Part shown: positions 9,466 through 17,011 of the stretch, piece by piece
Layout of the letters: every line of letters begins with the position of its first letter
How positions within the stretch are numbered: position 1 is the first letter of the stretch
Source of the DNA: Micromonospora chersina
GTDB taxonomy: Bacteria > Actinomycetota > Actinomycetes > Mycobacteriales > Micromonosporaceae
Reading direction: 5' to 3'
Length of the DNA stretch: 64,000 bases
Assembly: GCF_900091475.1 (NCBI RefSeq)
Contig: NZ_FMIB01000002.1
Location: forward strand, 3,162,001 to 3,226,000
The notes under the pieces: generated by a model
Seen by the model: only the letters and a program-made list of their open reading frames with translations
Told to the model about the DNA's origin: nothing
Databases searched by the model: none
Translations under genes and position numbers: made by a program

Positions 9466-9986
9466 TTCCGCACCGCCTTGGCGAGGGCGTCCAGCCGGGC
9501 GACGGTGGTGTCGATCCAGTGCAGGTCGGCCTCCAGGTGGAACAGGCCGTGGTCGGCGAGCATGGCGTCGACAAGCGTGCCGGAGCGCTTGATGTCGGTG
9601 AGTTCCTTCATGCGCACCAGGTGGGCCGCACGCTGGCGGTCGAGGTAGTCCTCAGCGGGGCGGCCGAGCATCAGCGCCAGCACCACCTTGGTGAACAGGA
9701 CCGTCTGGAGGTTGGGCTCGGCCGCGACGGGCTCGGTGAGCCACGACTCGACCTCCGTGGCCCCGCGTTCGGTGATGACGTAGCGCTTGCGCTCGGGGCC
9801 CTCGCCCGGCTCGACCTCGCCGATCACGATCTTGCCGTCGCGGGCGAGCCGGCTCAGGGTCGCGTAGACCTGGCCGAACGGCAGCGGCTTTCCCCGGCTG
9901 AAGAAGGCGTCGTAGTCGCGCTTGAGGTCGTAGCCGTGGCTGGGCTCCCGTTCGAGCAGGCCAAGGAGGGTCATGGGAACGCTCAT
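9462..9986 (-). CDS. PadR family transcriptional regulator
   Basis: A 174-residue regulator with the winged-helix PadR N-terminus (LLGLLEREPSHGYDLKRDYD, about 6-25, and the wing with RYVITERGATEVESWL) and a C-terminal helical dimerisation domain as in PadR-s1/Vir-type proteins. PadR proteins repress their own operon until a small molecule binds. It is the first gene of an operon with an ABC ATPase and an FtsX permease, with ATGA overlap to the ATPase. A palindrome and a TATAGT box lie directly upstream (see 9993-10016), which supports autoregulation. The TATAGT is only six bases from the ATG, so the message may be almost leaderless. Confidence 0.93.
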   Translation of the reverse strand: MSVPMTLLGLLEREPSHGYDLKRDYDAFFSRGKPLPFGQVYATLSRLARDGKIVIGEVEPGEGPERKRYVITERGATEVESWLTEPVAAEPNLQTVLFTKVVLALMLGRPAEDYLDRQRAAHLVRMKELTDIKRSGTLVDAMLADHGLFHLEADLHWIDTTVARLDALAKAVRK

Positions 9987-9992
9987 GACCTG

Positions 9993-10016
9993 ACTATAAC
10001 CCGAGGGTATACCTCG
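9993..10016 (-). promoter_or_regulatory. Probable padR promoter with overlapping operator palindrome
   Basis: On the minus strand TATAGT (9998-9993) fits a -10 box. Upstream of it lies an inverted repeat CGAGG-GTATA-CCTCG (10002-10016), which would fall between the -35 and -10 elements, a classic repressor site. The surrounding AT-rich patch is unusual for this genome. Inferred from sequence only. Confidence 0.5.
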
Positions 10017-10037
10017 CGTATATATCTTCGGCGTATG

Positions 10038-10868
10038 TCAGTGCGCGCTCGCGGTGTCGGCGTCGGCGTCGGCGGCCATCGGTTGGCCGGCGGTGGCCGA
10101 CGGCACCAGTGCGAAATGGACAGTGCGGCCGGTCCTGGCCCTGCCCAGCCGGTGGGTCAGCGGCACCAGCACCCCGTGTAGCAGCGGATGCTTGCGGACC
10201 AGCGCCCGGCTGGCCGCCCGGTACTCCGCCCCGCTCAACCGCCGCGCCACCGCCGCCACGGCCTCCCCGGTCGGCTTGCCGAGGGCCGTCGACGGGGCCA
10301 GCGTCACGTGCGGGTTGTTGCGGATCCGCCGGGTCTTCCACGCCTTCTCGAAGCTGCGCACGTACGCCCGCTCCCCCGCCACCGCGACGCTCACCGCCGT
10401 CGGCACCCGGGTGCCGTCCCGCTTGAAGGTCGTCAGCACCACGGTCTTCTGGCGCACCAGCGGGGCCCACGCGGGGGCCGGGGCGCTGTCGACGTACCCG
10501 ACGACCCAGCCGAGCTGGCGCAGCCGGGCCGCCAGCGCGGCCAGGGCCAGGAGCGCCGACAGCCCGACCAGCCAGGTCTGGGCCGCGCTGCCGCCCAGGT
10601 CGGCGTCGACCACGTGCGACACGGTGTGCGCCGCCGCGCCGACGACGTAACCGGCCAGGGCTACCGCCAGGGCGTCAGCCCAGATGAGCGCCAGCAGCAA
10701 GGTGGCGCCGATGCCGAGCTGGAACGCCCCGACGTCGTGCACGAAGTGCTCGTGCGGCGGGAACCCCACCGCCGAGCTGAACGAGTCCGCCCGGGCCAGC
10801 GCCCACACCCCGACGACCAGCGAGGCCACGCCGAGCAGCGCGACCGTCCCACGTACGAGTGCTCTCAT
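10038..10868 (-). CDS. Fusion of a four-helix membrane domain with a PPOX-class F420-dependent enzyme domain
   Basis: A 276-residue protein. The first 130 residues form about four membrane helices with HEHFVHDVGAFQLGIG, a pattern seen in small DUF4267-like membrane proteins. From about 150 the sequence is a split-barrel PPOX-class domain of the Rv2061-type: VVLTTFKRDGTRVPTAV, AWKTRRIRNNPHVTLAPST and a C-terminal RTVHFALVP. Enzymes of this class bind F420 or FMN and act as oxidoreductases in the cytosol. The two domains are normally separate proteins, so this is a fusion or a read-through arrangement. I chose the ATG at 10868, where the hydrophobic N-terminus begins; longer frames upstream run through a terminator hairpin. 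It follows the DGPF gene but a strong hairpin separates them. Confidence 0.75.
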   Translation of the reverse strand: MRALVRGTVALLGVASLVVGVWALARADSFSSAVGFPPHEHFVHDVGAFQLGIGATLLLALIWADALAVALAGYVVGAAAHTVSHVVDADLGGSAAQTWLVGLSALLALAALAARLRQLGWVVGYVDSAPAPAWAPLVRQKTVVLTTFKRDGTRVPTAVSVAVAGERAYVRSFEKAWKTRRIRNNPHVTLAPSTALGKPTGEAVAAVARRLSGAEYRAASRALVRKHPLLHGVLVPLTHRLGRARTGRTVHFALVPSATAGQPMAADADADTASAH

Positions 10869-10883
10869 GCCGGGGGGACGGCA

Positions 10884-10914
10884 CGGCGCCCGGCGGTGTG
10901 ACCGCCGGGCGCCG
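10884..10914 (-). terminator. Strong hairpin ending the first ECF42/DGPF operon
   Basis: Perfect 14-base arms (CGGCGCCCGGCGGT and its complement) with a three-base loop, ten bases after the stop of the DGPF gene. There is no U tract, as is common in actinobacteria. Confidence 0.75.
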
Positions 10915-10924
10915 GGAGGTGCCG

Positions 10925-11296
10925 TCAGCCCTCGTGCGGCCCCTCGCTCACCCGCCGCACGTCGACCTCGACGTCGAGCCCGCTCTCGGTGAAGACGTCG
11001 ACGAACCGCTTCGCCCACTCGACCGCCTCCTCCTTCGACCGGACCTCGATCAGCCCGAACCCGGCGATCAGCTCCTTGGTCTCGGTGAACGGCCCGTCGG
11101 TGACGGTCTTCTTCCCCTTGGTCGCGGTGATCCGCGCCGACTCGTCGCTGCTCTTGCAGAGCCCCTCGGCGGCCAGCAGGATCCCCGCCCTGGAGACCTC
11201 CTCCATGTAGGCGCCCATCCGCTTCAGGAACTCCGGCGACGGCTCGAAGTTGCCGGGAACCGCCTCGTCCAGCTTGTGCATCAGCATGTAACGCAT
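10925..11296 (-). CDS. YciI/DGPF-domain protein of an ECF42 sigma module
   Basis: A 123-residue protein of the YCII-related DGPF family: the N-terminus MRYMLMHK and the signature VTDGPFTETKELIAGFGLIEV are both present. DGPF genes are the usual neighbours and targets of ECF42 sigma factors; their biochemical role is not settled. Here it is the last gene of a probable three-gene operon (sigma factor, DUF998 protein, DGPF protein) closed by a hairpin. It starts one base after the stop of the DUF998 gene. A second, shorter DGPF protein lies at 40489-40818. The C-terminus departs from the usual form by an extra segment rich in Glu and Val. Confidence 0.9.
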   Translation of the reverse strand: MRYMLMHKLDEAVPGNFEPSPEFLKRMGAYMEEVSRAGILLAAEGLCKSSDESARITATKGKKTVTDGPFTETKELIAGFGLIEVRSKEEAVEWAKRFVDVFTESGLDVEVDVRRVSEGPHEG

Positions 11297-11297
11297 C

Positions 11298-11948
11298 TCA
11301 GTGCTTCCTCTCGGTGATCGTGTGCAGGGAAACCGCGGTGAGCCAGCCGAAGACCAGGGCCGAGCCGAGCACCATCCGGACGCTGATGCTGTCCTGGTCG
11401 GGCCAGGCCATGACGGCGACCGTCGCCAGGGCGACGAGGACCGACGCCAGCGCGCCCACCCGGCCGAAGCGGCGGGCGAAGACCAGGCAGGCGACGGTGA
11501 GCGAGCCGAAGGAGAGCATCGCGCCGACCCCGTGGCCGTAGGAGTGCCAGCTCATCGTCTCGGGGTTGCCCTCCGGCGCGCCGGCCGGCCAGCCCATGCT
11601 CGGGTCGGCGCGGAGCACCCCGGCGACGATCAGCCCCACGCCGAGCACCGCCACCAGCGCCGGCCCCCACGTGGCGGCCGGTCCGCCGCGCAGCGCCCGC
11701 CGGAAGCCGGCCGCCCCGGCGAGGGCCAGCAGCCCGGAGACGACGAAGTTGGCGATCTGGATCCAGCCGTGCTCGCCGAGGGCGAGCAGGCTGAGCGGCT
11801 GCCGGCTCAGGTCGAAGCCGTCCCGGGTGAACGCCTGGGCGAGGCCCAGCCCGAGGAACAGCGGCCCGGCGGCGGCGCCGGCCGTGAGCAGGGTGGCGGT
11901 CGAGACACCCCGTGTGGTCCCGGCCTGGGTGAGCGTCGTACCTGTCAT
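11298..11948 (-). CDS. DUF998 family membrane protein
   Basis: A 216-residue protein with six predicted helices. The segment DGFDLSRQPLSLLALGEHGWIQIANFVVSG is the usual DUF998 opening (I give the positions as about 40-70; the key pattern is SRQPLSxLxLGExGWIQ). Function unknown; the family is common next to ECF sigma factors and TetR regulators in actinomycetes. Ribosome site GAGGAG lies upstream of the ATG, and an ECF42-like promoter (11982-12008) precedes it, so it may be the first gene of the sigma-controlled transcript that also carries the DGPF gene. Confidence 0.85.
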   Translation of the reverse strand: MTGTTLTQAGTTRGVSTATLLTAGAAAGPLFLGLGLAQAFTRDGFDLSRQPLSLLALGEHGWIQIANFVVSGLLALAGAAGFRRALRGGPAATWGPALVAVLGVGLIVAGVLRADPSMGWPAGAPEGNPETMSWHSYGHGVGAMLSFGSLTVACLVFARRFGRVGALASVLVALATVAVMAWPDQDSISVRMVLGSALVFGWLTAVSLHTITERKH

Positions 11949-11981
11949 CTCGATCTCCTCGTCATCGGTTCTCGCTGACGC

Positions 11982-12008
11982 GTCGATCGGGGTGGCCCGG
12001 ATCCGACA
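11982..12008 (-). promoter_or_regulatory. Candidate ECF42-dependent promoter (TGTCGG-N17-CGAC)
   Basis: On the minus strand TGTCGG (12008-12003) is followed after exactly 17 bases by CGAC (11985-11982), 33 bases before the DUF998 start. The same arrangement, TGTCCG-N17-CGTC, precedes the second DGPF gene at 40426-40452. As I recall, ECF42 promoters have TGTCGA at -35 and CGA/TC at -10, which agrees. Confidence 0.55.
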
Positions 12009-12024
12009 TGGGTCTTCAAGATTT

Positions 12025-13272
12025 TTACGGGCCGCAGGCAGCGGCCCGGTCGAGCAGCAGGGCCCGCTCGCGGGCGTTGCCGGTGAGCGACGCCGCCCGC
12101 TCGAACTCGGCCCGCGCCTCCGCGTGCCGGCCCAGCTTGACGAGCAGGTCGCCCACGACGCTGGGCAGCAGGTGGTAGCCGGCCAGCGCCGGCTCGGACT
12201 CCAACTCCCGGACGAGTTCGAGGCCGGCGGCGGGCCCGTCGGCCTGGGCGACGGCGACGGCCCGGTTCAGCTCCACCACGGGCGAGGGCACGAGCCGGGC
12301 CAGCTCCGCGTAGAGGGCCGCGATCCGCGCCCAGTCGGTCTCATCCGGGGTACGCGCCCGCGCGTGACAGGCCGCGATCTCGGCCTGGAGGGTGTACGGG
12401 CCGGGGTGGTCGGTGCGGGCCCGGTCGAGGGCGGCGAGGCCGCGCCGGATGAGCAACTGGTCCCAGCGGCTGCGGTCCTGGTCGTTGAGGAGGATCGGCG
12501 TGCCGTCGGGGGCGGTGCGGGCGCGGGTGCGCGACGCCTGGATCTCCAGCAGCGCGGCCAGCCCGTGCGCCTCGGGCTCGTCGGGCATGAGCCCCTGCAG
12601 CAGCCGCGCCAGGCGCAGCGCCTCCTGGCAGAGGGCAGGGCGCATCCAGTCGTCGCCCGCGGTGGCCGAGTAGCCCTCGTTGAAGATCAGGTAGACGACC
12701 TCCAGGACCGAGTCGAGGCGTTCGGCGGCCTCGGCCGGGCCGGGCACCTCGAAGGGGATCTTCGCGGCGGCGAGGGTCTGCTTGGCCCGGGTGATCCGCT
12801 GCCCGACCGTGGGTTCGGTGGTGAGGAAGGCGCGGGCGATCTCACCGGTGGTGAGGCCGCCGAGCAGCCGCAGGGTGAGCGCGGCGCGGGCGATCGGCGA
12901 CAGGATCGGGTGGCAGGCCACGAAGATCAGCCGCAGCAGGTCGTCCTCGATGTGCTCGTCCAGCGCGGCGTCGACCTCGGGGGTGACCTGCCCGTCGAGG
13001 TCCCGGCCGAGCTCGACGAGCGTACGCTGCTGGGTCTGCCTGCGGCGCAACATGTCGATGGCCCGGCGCTTGCCGACGGTCGTCAGCCACGCCCCGGGGT
13101 TGGCCGGCACACCGTCGCGCGGCCACTGCTCCAGTGCGGCGACAAGCGCGTCCTGGGCCAGTTCCTCGGCCTGGCCGACGTCGCGGACCAGCGCCGCGAT
13201 GCCGGCGACCACCCGGCCGGCCTCCATCCGCCACACCGCCTCGACGGTGCGCCGCGCGTCGGACTCCCCCAT
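12025..13272 (-). CDS. ECF42-type RNA polymerase sigma factor with C-terminal TPR-like extension
   Basis: A 415-residue ECF sigma factor. Region 2 is seen in QAEELAQDALVAALEQWP and AWLTTVGKRRAIDMLRR; region 4 in LTLRLLGGLTTGEIARAFL. The remaining 230 residues are the helical extension (DUF6596 and TPR-like) that marks group ECF42, with LIFNEGYSAT, LNDQDRSRWD and PVVELNRAVAV. The extension is thought to control activity, as no anti-sigma factor is present. The ATG at 13272 was chosen because it gives the standard N-terminus; the frame continues upstream but without homology. It precedes a DUF998 and a DGPF gene. A paralogue occupies 40824-42026. Confidence 0.93.
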   Translation of the reverse strand: MGESDARRTVEAVWRMEAGRVVAGIAALVRDVGQAEELAQDALVAALEQWPRDGVPANPGAWLTTVGKRRAIDMLRRRQTQQRTLVELGRDLDGQVTPEVDAALDEHIEDDLLRLIFVACHPILSPIARAALTLRLLGGLTTGEIARAFLTTEPTVGQRITRAKQTLAAAKIPFEVPGPAEAAERLDSVLEVVYLIFNEGYSATAGDDWMRPALCQEALRLARLLQGLMPDEPEAHGLAALLEIQASRTRARTAPDGTPILLNDQDRSRWDQLLIRRGLAALDRARTDHPGPYTLQAEIAACHARARTPDETDWARIAALYAELARLVPSPVVELNRAVAVAQADGPAAGLELVRELESEPALAGYHLLPSVVGDLLVKLGRHAEARAEFERAASLTGNARERALLLDRAAACGP

Positions 13273-13336
13273 GGGCCCATCCCAGCAGCCCGATACGACG
13301 TTCGCCAGCACTTGTGCGGGCCGGCACGATGGCGGG

Positions 13337-13741
13337 ATGGACGAGGACGAGTGGTACCGCCGGCACGGCCTGCGCCCGGCGGATCTCGAACCGGTGCGCG
13401 CCCTGCTCCGCGAGCAGACCGCGCTGGGCGTGCACAACGACAGCGCGCTCATCCATCTCGGCTGCGTGCAGCTGTTCCTGCACGGCGACCTGGCCGACGT
13501 GCCGCTGATCTGGCGGGCGAAGCACTCCAGCTTCGACGCCGCCTGCTCGGTGGAGTGGCAACTGCTGTGCGGCGCGGGCCGGGAGCGGACCCTCGACCAC
13601 CTGCGTGCGCTCGGCACGGCGGAGGCCGGGGAGGTGCTGGCGTACCTGTCGATCGTCGATCCGGCGGACGTGGCGGCGTTCAGCGTCGAGGAACAGTCCC
13701 GGTGGTACGCGCAGTACTACGAGGCCGAGGAAGTGTCGTAG
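13337..13741 (+). CDS. Conserved actinobacterial protein of unknown function
   Basis: A 134-residue acidic protein, divergent from the sigma factor gene. The pattern DVPLIWRAKHSSFDAACSVEWQLLCGAG (centre about 55-80, key residues W, K, D, C) looks like a conserved family in Streptomyces and Micromonospora whose role I do not know. The sequence is helical and has no signal peptide or membrane segment. ATG start; no good ribosome site, so the true start could differ by a few codons. Confidence 0.6.
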   Translation: MDEDEWYRRHGLRPADLEPVRALLREQTALGVHNDSALIHLGCVQLFLHGDLADVPLIWRAKHSSFDAACSVEWQLLCGAGRERTLDHLRALGTAEAGEVLAYLSIVDPADVAAFSVEEQSRWYAQYYEAEEVS

Positions 13742-13786
13742 CCCGCTCGTAGCCTGGCGCGGTCAACGACGATCGCGGGAGGCGTT

Positions 13787-14155
13787 GTGCTCGACCACTT
13801 CTCTGTCATGGTGCGCGACCTGCCGGCCAGCGCCGCCTTCTACGACGCGGTGCTCGCCCCGCTGGGCGGCAGGCGGATCATGGAGCCTGGCCCGATCGGC
13901 TACGGCGTCGACAGTCCCGACTTCTGGCTGGTGCCCGCGCCCGCCGAGGCCGGCGGGCCGCTCGAGTCGCACATCGCCTTCACCGCCCCGGACCGGGCGG
14001 CCGTGCGGGCGTTCCACGACGCGGCGGTGGCGGCCGGCGCGGAGGTGCTGCACGCGCCGCGCGAGTGGCCGGAATACCACCAGGGCTACTTCGGGGCGTT
14101 CGTCCGCGACCCGGACGGCAACAACGTCGAGGCGGTCTGCCACCGGCCGGAGTGA
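13787..14155 (+). CDS. VOC family (glyoxalase/bleomycin resistance-like) protein
   Basis: A 122-residue protein with the VOC fold: a first beta-alpha module from LDHFSVMVRDLPASAAFYD and a second from ESHIAFTAPDRAAVRAFH to the C-terminal FVRDPDGNNVEAVCH. The His near the start, the second-module His and the C-terminal Glu could bind a divalent metal. Such proteins are glyoxalases, dioxygenases or drug-binding proteins, and the substrate cannot be read from sequence. GTG start. A hairpin terminator follows at 14211-14241. Confidence 0.88.
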   Translation: MLDHFSVMVRDLPASAAFYDAVLAPLGGRRIMEPGPIGYGVDSPDFWLVPAPAEAGGPLESHIAFTAPDRAAVRAFHDAAVAAGAEVLHAPREWPEYHQGYFGAFVRDPDGNNVEAVCHRPE

Positions 14156-14210
14156 GGCATCCCCGCTTCCCGGCCGGCCTCTGGACCCGGTGCGGCAACA
14201 CCGGTCCGGC

Positions 14211-14241
14211 GGCGGCCCGGCGCATCGCGCGCCGGGCCGCC
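14211..14241 (+). terminator. Hairpin after the VOC gene
   Basis: Perfect 13-base arms (GGCGGCCCGGCGC and complement) around a five-base loop, 56 bases after the VOC stop and 70 bases before the hydrolase start. Confidence 0.65.
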
Positions 14242-14311
14242 GCACTGCCACCGGTTCCCGGTCGTTGAACCGGGCGGGTCCGCGCGGGGCCCGACGAGGA
14301 GGCGGCATCGG

Positions 14312-15184
14312 GTGTTCGACGGCTTCGCGGAGCTGGACATCGTCACCAGCGACACGACGATCCACGGGCGGCGGGGTGGTGACGGGCCGCCGGTCCTGCT
14401 GCTGCACGGCATGCCCGAGACGCACCTCATGTGGCACCGGGTCGCGCCCCGGCTCGCGGAGCGGTTCACCGTGGTCGCCACGGACCTGCGCGGTTTCGGC
14501 GGCAGCGGTGCGCCGCCCAGCGCGCCGGACCACGCCCCGTACAGCATGCGGCGGGTGGCCGCCGAGCAGGTGGAGGTCATGCGGCTGCTGGGCTACGACC
14601 GGTTCGCGGTCGTGGGGCACGACCGGGGCGGGCGGTGCGCGTACCGGATGGCACTGGACCATCCCGACGCGGTGAGCCGCCTCGCGGTGCTCGACATCGT
14701 GCCCACCGGCGACGCCTTCGACCGGGCCGACATGGCCTTCAGCCTCGGGTTCTGGCTCTGGTCGTTCCTGGCCGCGCCGGAGCCGGTGCCGGAGCGGCTG
14801 GTCGCCGGGGTGCCGGAGGTCATCGTCGCGCACATGCTGGACGACCTGTCGGAGGTGACGGACGCCTTTCCCGCGGCGGTGCGGGCCGAGTACGTGGCGC
14901 AGTTCCGCAGGCCGGAGGGCGTCCACGCGATCTGCGAGCAGTACCGGGCGGCGGCAACGCTGGACTACGAGCACGATCGCGCGGATCGGGGCCGGCGGCG
15001 GATCGGCTGCCCGGTGCTGGCGCTGTGGGGGCACGCCGGCCCGGTGGCGACCTGGTACCGGCCGCTTGAGGTGTGGCGGGCCTGGGCGGATCAGGTCGAG
15101 GGCGGGCCGGTCGCGGCCGGGCACTTCCTGCCCGAGGAGGCGCCCGACGAGACGCTGCGGCACCTGCTGGCGTTCCTCGAATGA
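14312..15184 (+). CDS. Alpha/beta hydrolase of the fluoroacetate dehalogenase family, with a changed halide pocket
   Basis: A 290-residue hydrolase. The nucleophile elbow GHDRGGR gives Asp104, Arg105 and Arg108; Asp128 (VLDIVPT) and His271 (AAGHFLPEE) complete the triad. These numbers coincide with those I recall for the Burkholderia FA1 fluoroacetate dehalogenase, and the two arginines that hold the substrate carboxylate are kept. HGMPETHLMW carries the oxyanion site. However, the halide-pocket His149 of that enzyme is Leu149 here (next to Trp150), while the pocket Tyr is present at 211. So a haloacid or epoxide hydrolase is likely, but good defluorination is doubtful. GTG start. The stop overlaps the ATG of the DUF2071 gene. 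Confidence 0.88.
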   Translation: MFDGFAELDIVTSDTTIHGRRGGDGPPVLLLHGMPETHLMWHRVAPRLAERFTVVATDLRGFGGSGAPPSAPDHAPYSMRRVAAEQVEVMRLLGYDRFAVVGHDRGGRCAYRMALDHPDAVSRLAVLDIVPTGDAFDRADMAFSLGFWLWSFLAAPEPVPERLVAGVPEVIVAHMLDDLSEVTDAFPAAVRAEYVAQFRRPEGVHAICEQYRAAATLDYEHDRADRGRRRIGCPVLALWGHAGPVATWYRPLEVWRAWADQVEGGPVAAGHFLPEEAPDETLRHLLAFLE

Positions 15185-15945
15185 CCGCCGCACCGGGGCA
15201 CGATGGAGCCGTGGACATCGAGCCGGTCGACTGCGCGCCCGTCCGGGCGTTCCCGCGCGCGTGGCTGCGGCAGCGCTGGCAGGACCTCACCTTCCTGCAC
15301 TGGGCGGTCGCGTCGGAGGTGGTCGCGCCGCTGCTGCCCGCCGGCACCCGCCCCGACACCTTCGACGGGCTCAGCTACGTCGGGCTGATCGGTTTCCGGA
15401 TGGTCGGGCTGGGTCTCGGGCGAGGACCGGGGGTGCCGTACTTCGGCACGTTCTGGGAGACCAACGTGCGGCTCTACTCGGTCGACGGCACCGGGCGGCG
15501 GGCCGTGGTGTTCCGCTCGTTGGACGCCTCCCGGCTGGTGCCGGTGCTTGTGGCGCAGCTGAGCCTGCGGCTGCCGTACAAGTGGTCGGCGATGCGGCTG
15601 GACCGGGACGGTGACCGCCTCACCTACCGCTGCCGGCGGCGCTGGCCCGGCCCGGCCGGGGCGTCGAGCCGGATGGCGGTCCGGGTCGGGGAACTGATCG
15701 TCGATCCGACCCCGCTGGAGCATTTCCTGACCGCCCGCTGGGGTCTGCACACCCGGGCGTACGGGCGCACCCTGCACCTGCCGAACTGGCATCCACAGTG
15801 GCCGCTGCACCGGGCCGAGCTCCTGCACCTCGACGACGAGCTGGTCACCGCCGCCGGGTTGCCGCCGCCGGCCGGGCCGCCGGTGAGCGTGCTCCACTCC
15901 CCCGGCATCCCGGTCGTGTTCGGCGGGCCGACGGTGGTGGGCTGA
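15181..15945 (+). CDS. DUF2071 (YqjF-like) protein
   Basis: A 254-residue protein with the family's beta-rich core: LPAGTRPDTFDGLSYVGLIGF, then GTFWETNVRLYSVD (about 85-98) and HFLTARWGLHTRAYG. It resembles acetoacetate decarboxylase in fold, but no catalytic lysine can be assigned. The ATG at 15181 overlaps the hydrolase stop (ATGA), suggesting coupling; a GTG at 15211 is an alternative. Cytosolic. Role unknown. Confidence 0.85.
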   Translation: MTAAPGHDGAVDIEPVDCAPVRAFPRAWLRQRWQDLTFLHWAVASEVVAPLLPAGTRPDTFDGLSYVGLIGFRMVGLGLGRGPGVPYFGTFWETNVRLYSVDGTGRRAVVFRSLDASRLVPVLVAQLSLRLPYKWSAMRLDRDGDRLTYRCRRRWPGPAGASSRMAVRVGELIVDPTPLEHFLTARWGLHTRAYGRTLHLPNWHPQWPLHRAELLHLDDELVTAAGLPPPAGPPVSVLHSPGIPVVFGGPTVVG

Positions 15946-15949
15946 GGCG

Positions 15950-16312
15950 TCAGCGCAGCGGGTCGTGGGTGCCGCGCGGGACGTCCGGCCGGCAGCGGCG
16001 GACCCGGTCGGCGGCCAGGCGCCCGCCCACCGCGAGGCCGTACTTCTCCACCGCTGCCAGGCCGTACGTGCTGCAGGTGGGGGTGTAGCGGCACTGGGCG
16101 GGCCAGCGGTGCGACAGCCAGCGGCGGTAGCCGAGGATGGCGGCGCGGCCGGCGCGGTCCACGGCGGGGCCGCGCACCACGCCGGCGGCCACCGAGCCGA
16201 CGGTCAGCAGCAGGGAGAAGAGGCCGAGGTCGCAGCAGGCCGGGCCGTCACAGTCGGGAAGATCGCAGTTGCACCAGTCCCGGTCCTTCTTCTTGTGGCG
16301 CCGCCTCCGCAT
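15950..16312 (-). CDS. yidD: YidD family protein with a cysteine-rich N-terminus
   Basis: The C-terminal 70 residues match YidD, a small factor that helps YidC insert membrane proteins: GYRRWLSHRWPAQCRYTPTCS, then YGL.A..KYG and CRPDVPRGTHDP. Standard YidD lies between rnpA and yidC; here it stands alone between unrelated genes, so this is probably an extra copy. Before the usual amphipathic region there is a basic patch (MRRRRHKKK) and five cysteines within residues 14-27, which might bind a metal, followed by a hydrophobic segment. ATG 16312 was chosen; TTG 16345 is possible. No clear ribosome site. Confidence 0.85.
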   Translation of the reverse strand: MRRRRHKKKDRDWCNCDLPDCDGPACCDLGLFSLLLTVGSVAAGVVRGPAVDRAGRAAILGYRRWLSHRWPAQCRYTPTCSTYGLAAVEKYGLAVGGRLAADRVRRCRPDVPRGTHDPLR

Positions 16313-16365
16313 GATCACGACGCCATGATGCGACACCCGCGCCAACGGCCGGGACGTACCCGATG

Positions 16366-16665
16366 TCAGGCGGCGTCGGCGACCGGCGAGAACCGGACGT
16401 CGAGTCGCATGTCCAACGCCCGGGCGAGTCGTTCGAGGACGACGAGCGTGGGTACGGTGCCACCGGCCTCGAAGCGGGCCACGGCCGACTGGGTCATGCC
16501 GGCCGCACGCGCGAGCTGCGTCTGGCTCCAGCCGATGCGTTCCCGCAGGTCCCGGACCGTTTGACCGAGCTCGAACGCCAACCGCGCGGCCGCGTACGCC
16601 TCGTCCGCCCCCGGCTCGGCCATCCGCCGCTGGCGCAGGTCGTTCCAGTCCACCCGATCCGTCAT
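16366..16665 (-). CDS. XRE-family antitoxin-like regulator (HigA type)
   Basis: A 99-residue protein with a helix-turn-helix at about 45-85: IGWSQTQLARAAGMTQSAV, RFEAG, PTLVVLERLARAL. HigA-type antitoxins have this size and neutralise the toxin encoded upstream; the HTH binds the operon promoter. Its ATG (16665) overlaps the stop of the toxin reading frame (TGATG), a typical arrangement for coupled higBA. The gene itself is intact although its toxin is frameshifted. Its likely operator is at 17012-17035. Confidence 0.85.
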   Translation of the reverse strand: MTDRVDWNDLRQRRMAEPGADEAYAAARLAFELGQTVRDLRERIGWSQTQLARAAGMTQSAVARFEAGGTVPTLVVLERLARALDMRLDVRFSPVADAA

Positions 16666-16999
16666 CACTCTGCCCCCTCGACCACGGCGTGCCGCTCCGC
16701 CACGCACCGCTCCAGAGCCCGGCGCGCCCGCTCGATCTCCCGGTCTTCCCGCATCCGCGTCTTGCGGAAAACCGTCAGCAGGATGATCTCCGCTCGGAGG
16801 CTATCCAGTACGTGATTCTGATTGCCGCGCGCTCCAGGTAGAAGCGCAGTTCCCGGAGCTTGCCGTCGAGTTGCCGCGTGTGCGGCTCACTCAGCAGCGG
16901 GCCCCGGTCGGCGAGAAGATCGATGTAGAAGGCGGCTCTCGCGAACTCTGCAGTCGGCAGCTCCTCCAACCAGCTACGGATTTCTGGTTCGAGCTCCAC
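16665..16999 (-). pseudogene. HigB/RelE-type toxin, frameshifted
   Basis: From GTG 16999 the frame reads MELEPEIRSWLEELP, then LDGKLRELRFYL and RITYWIASER, the usual start and core of a phage-derived Gp49-like HigB toxin. It then runs into a stop at 16775-16777. The other frame continues with IILLTVFRKTRMRE and REIERARRALERC, the normal C-terminus, and ends exactly at the antitoxin start. One G added to the GG at about 16790-16791 gives SEREIILLTVFRKT and an unbroken protein of about 111 residues. The lost part includes the Arg/Lys-rich region needed for mRNA cleavage, so the short product should be inactive. Real loss or sequence error. Confidence 0.8.
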
Positions 17000-17011
17000 G
17001 CTACCCAGGCC

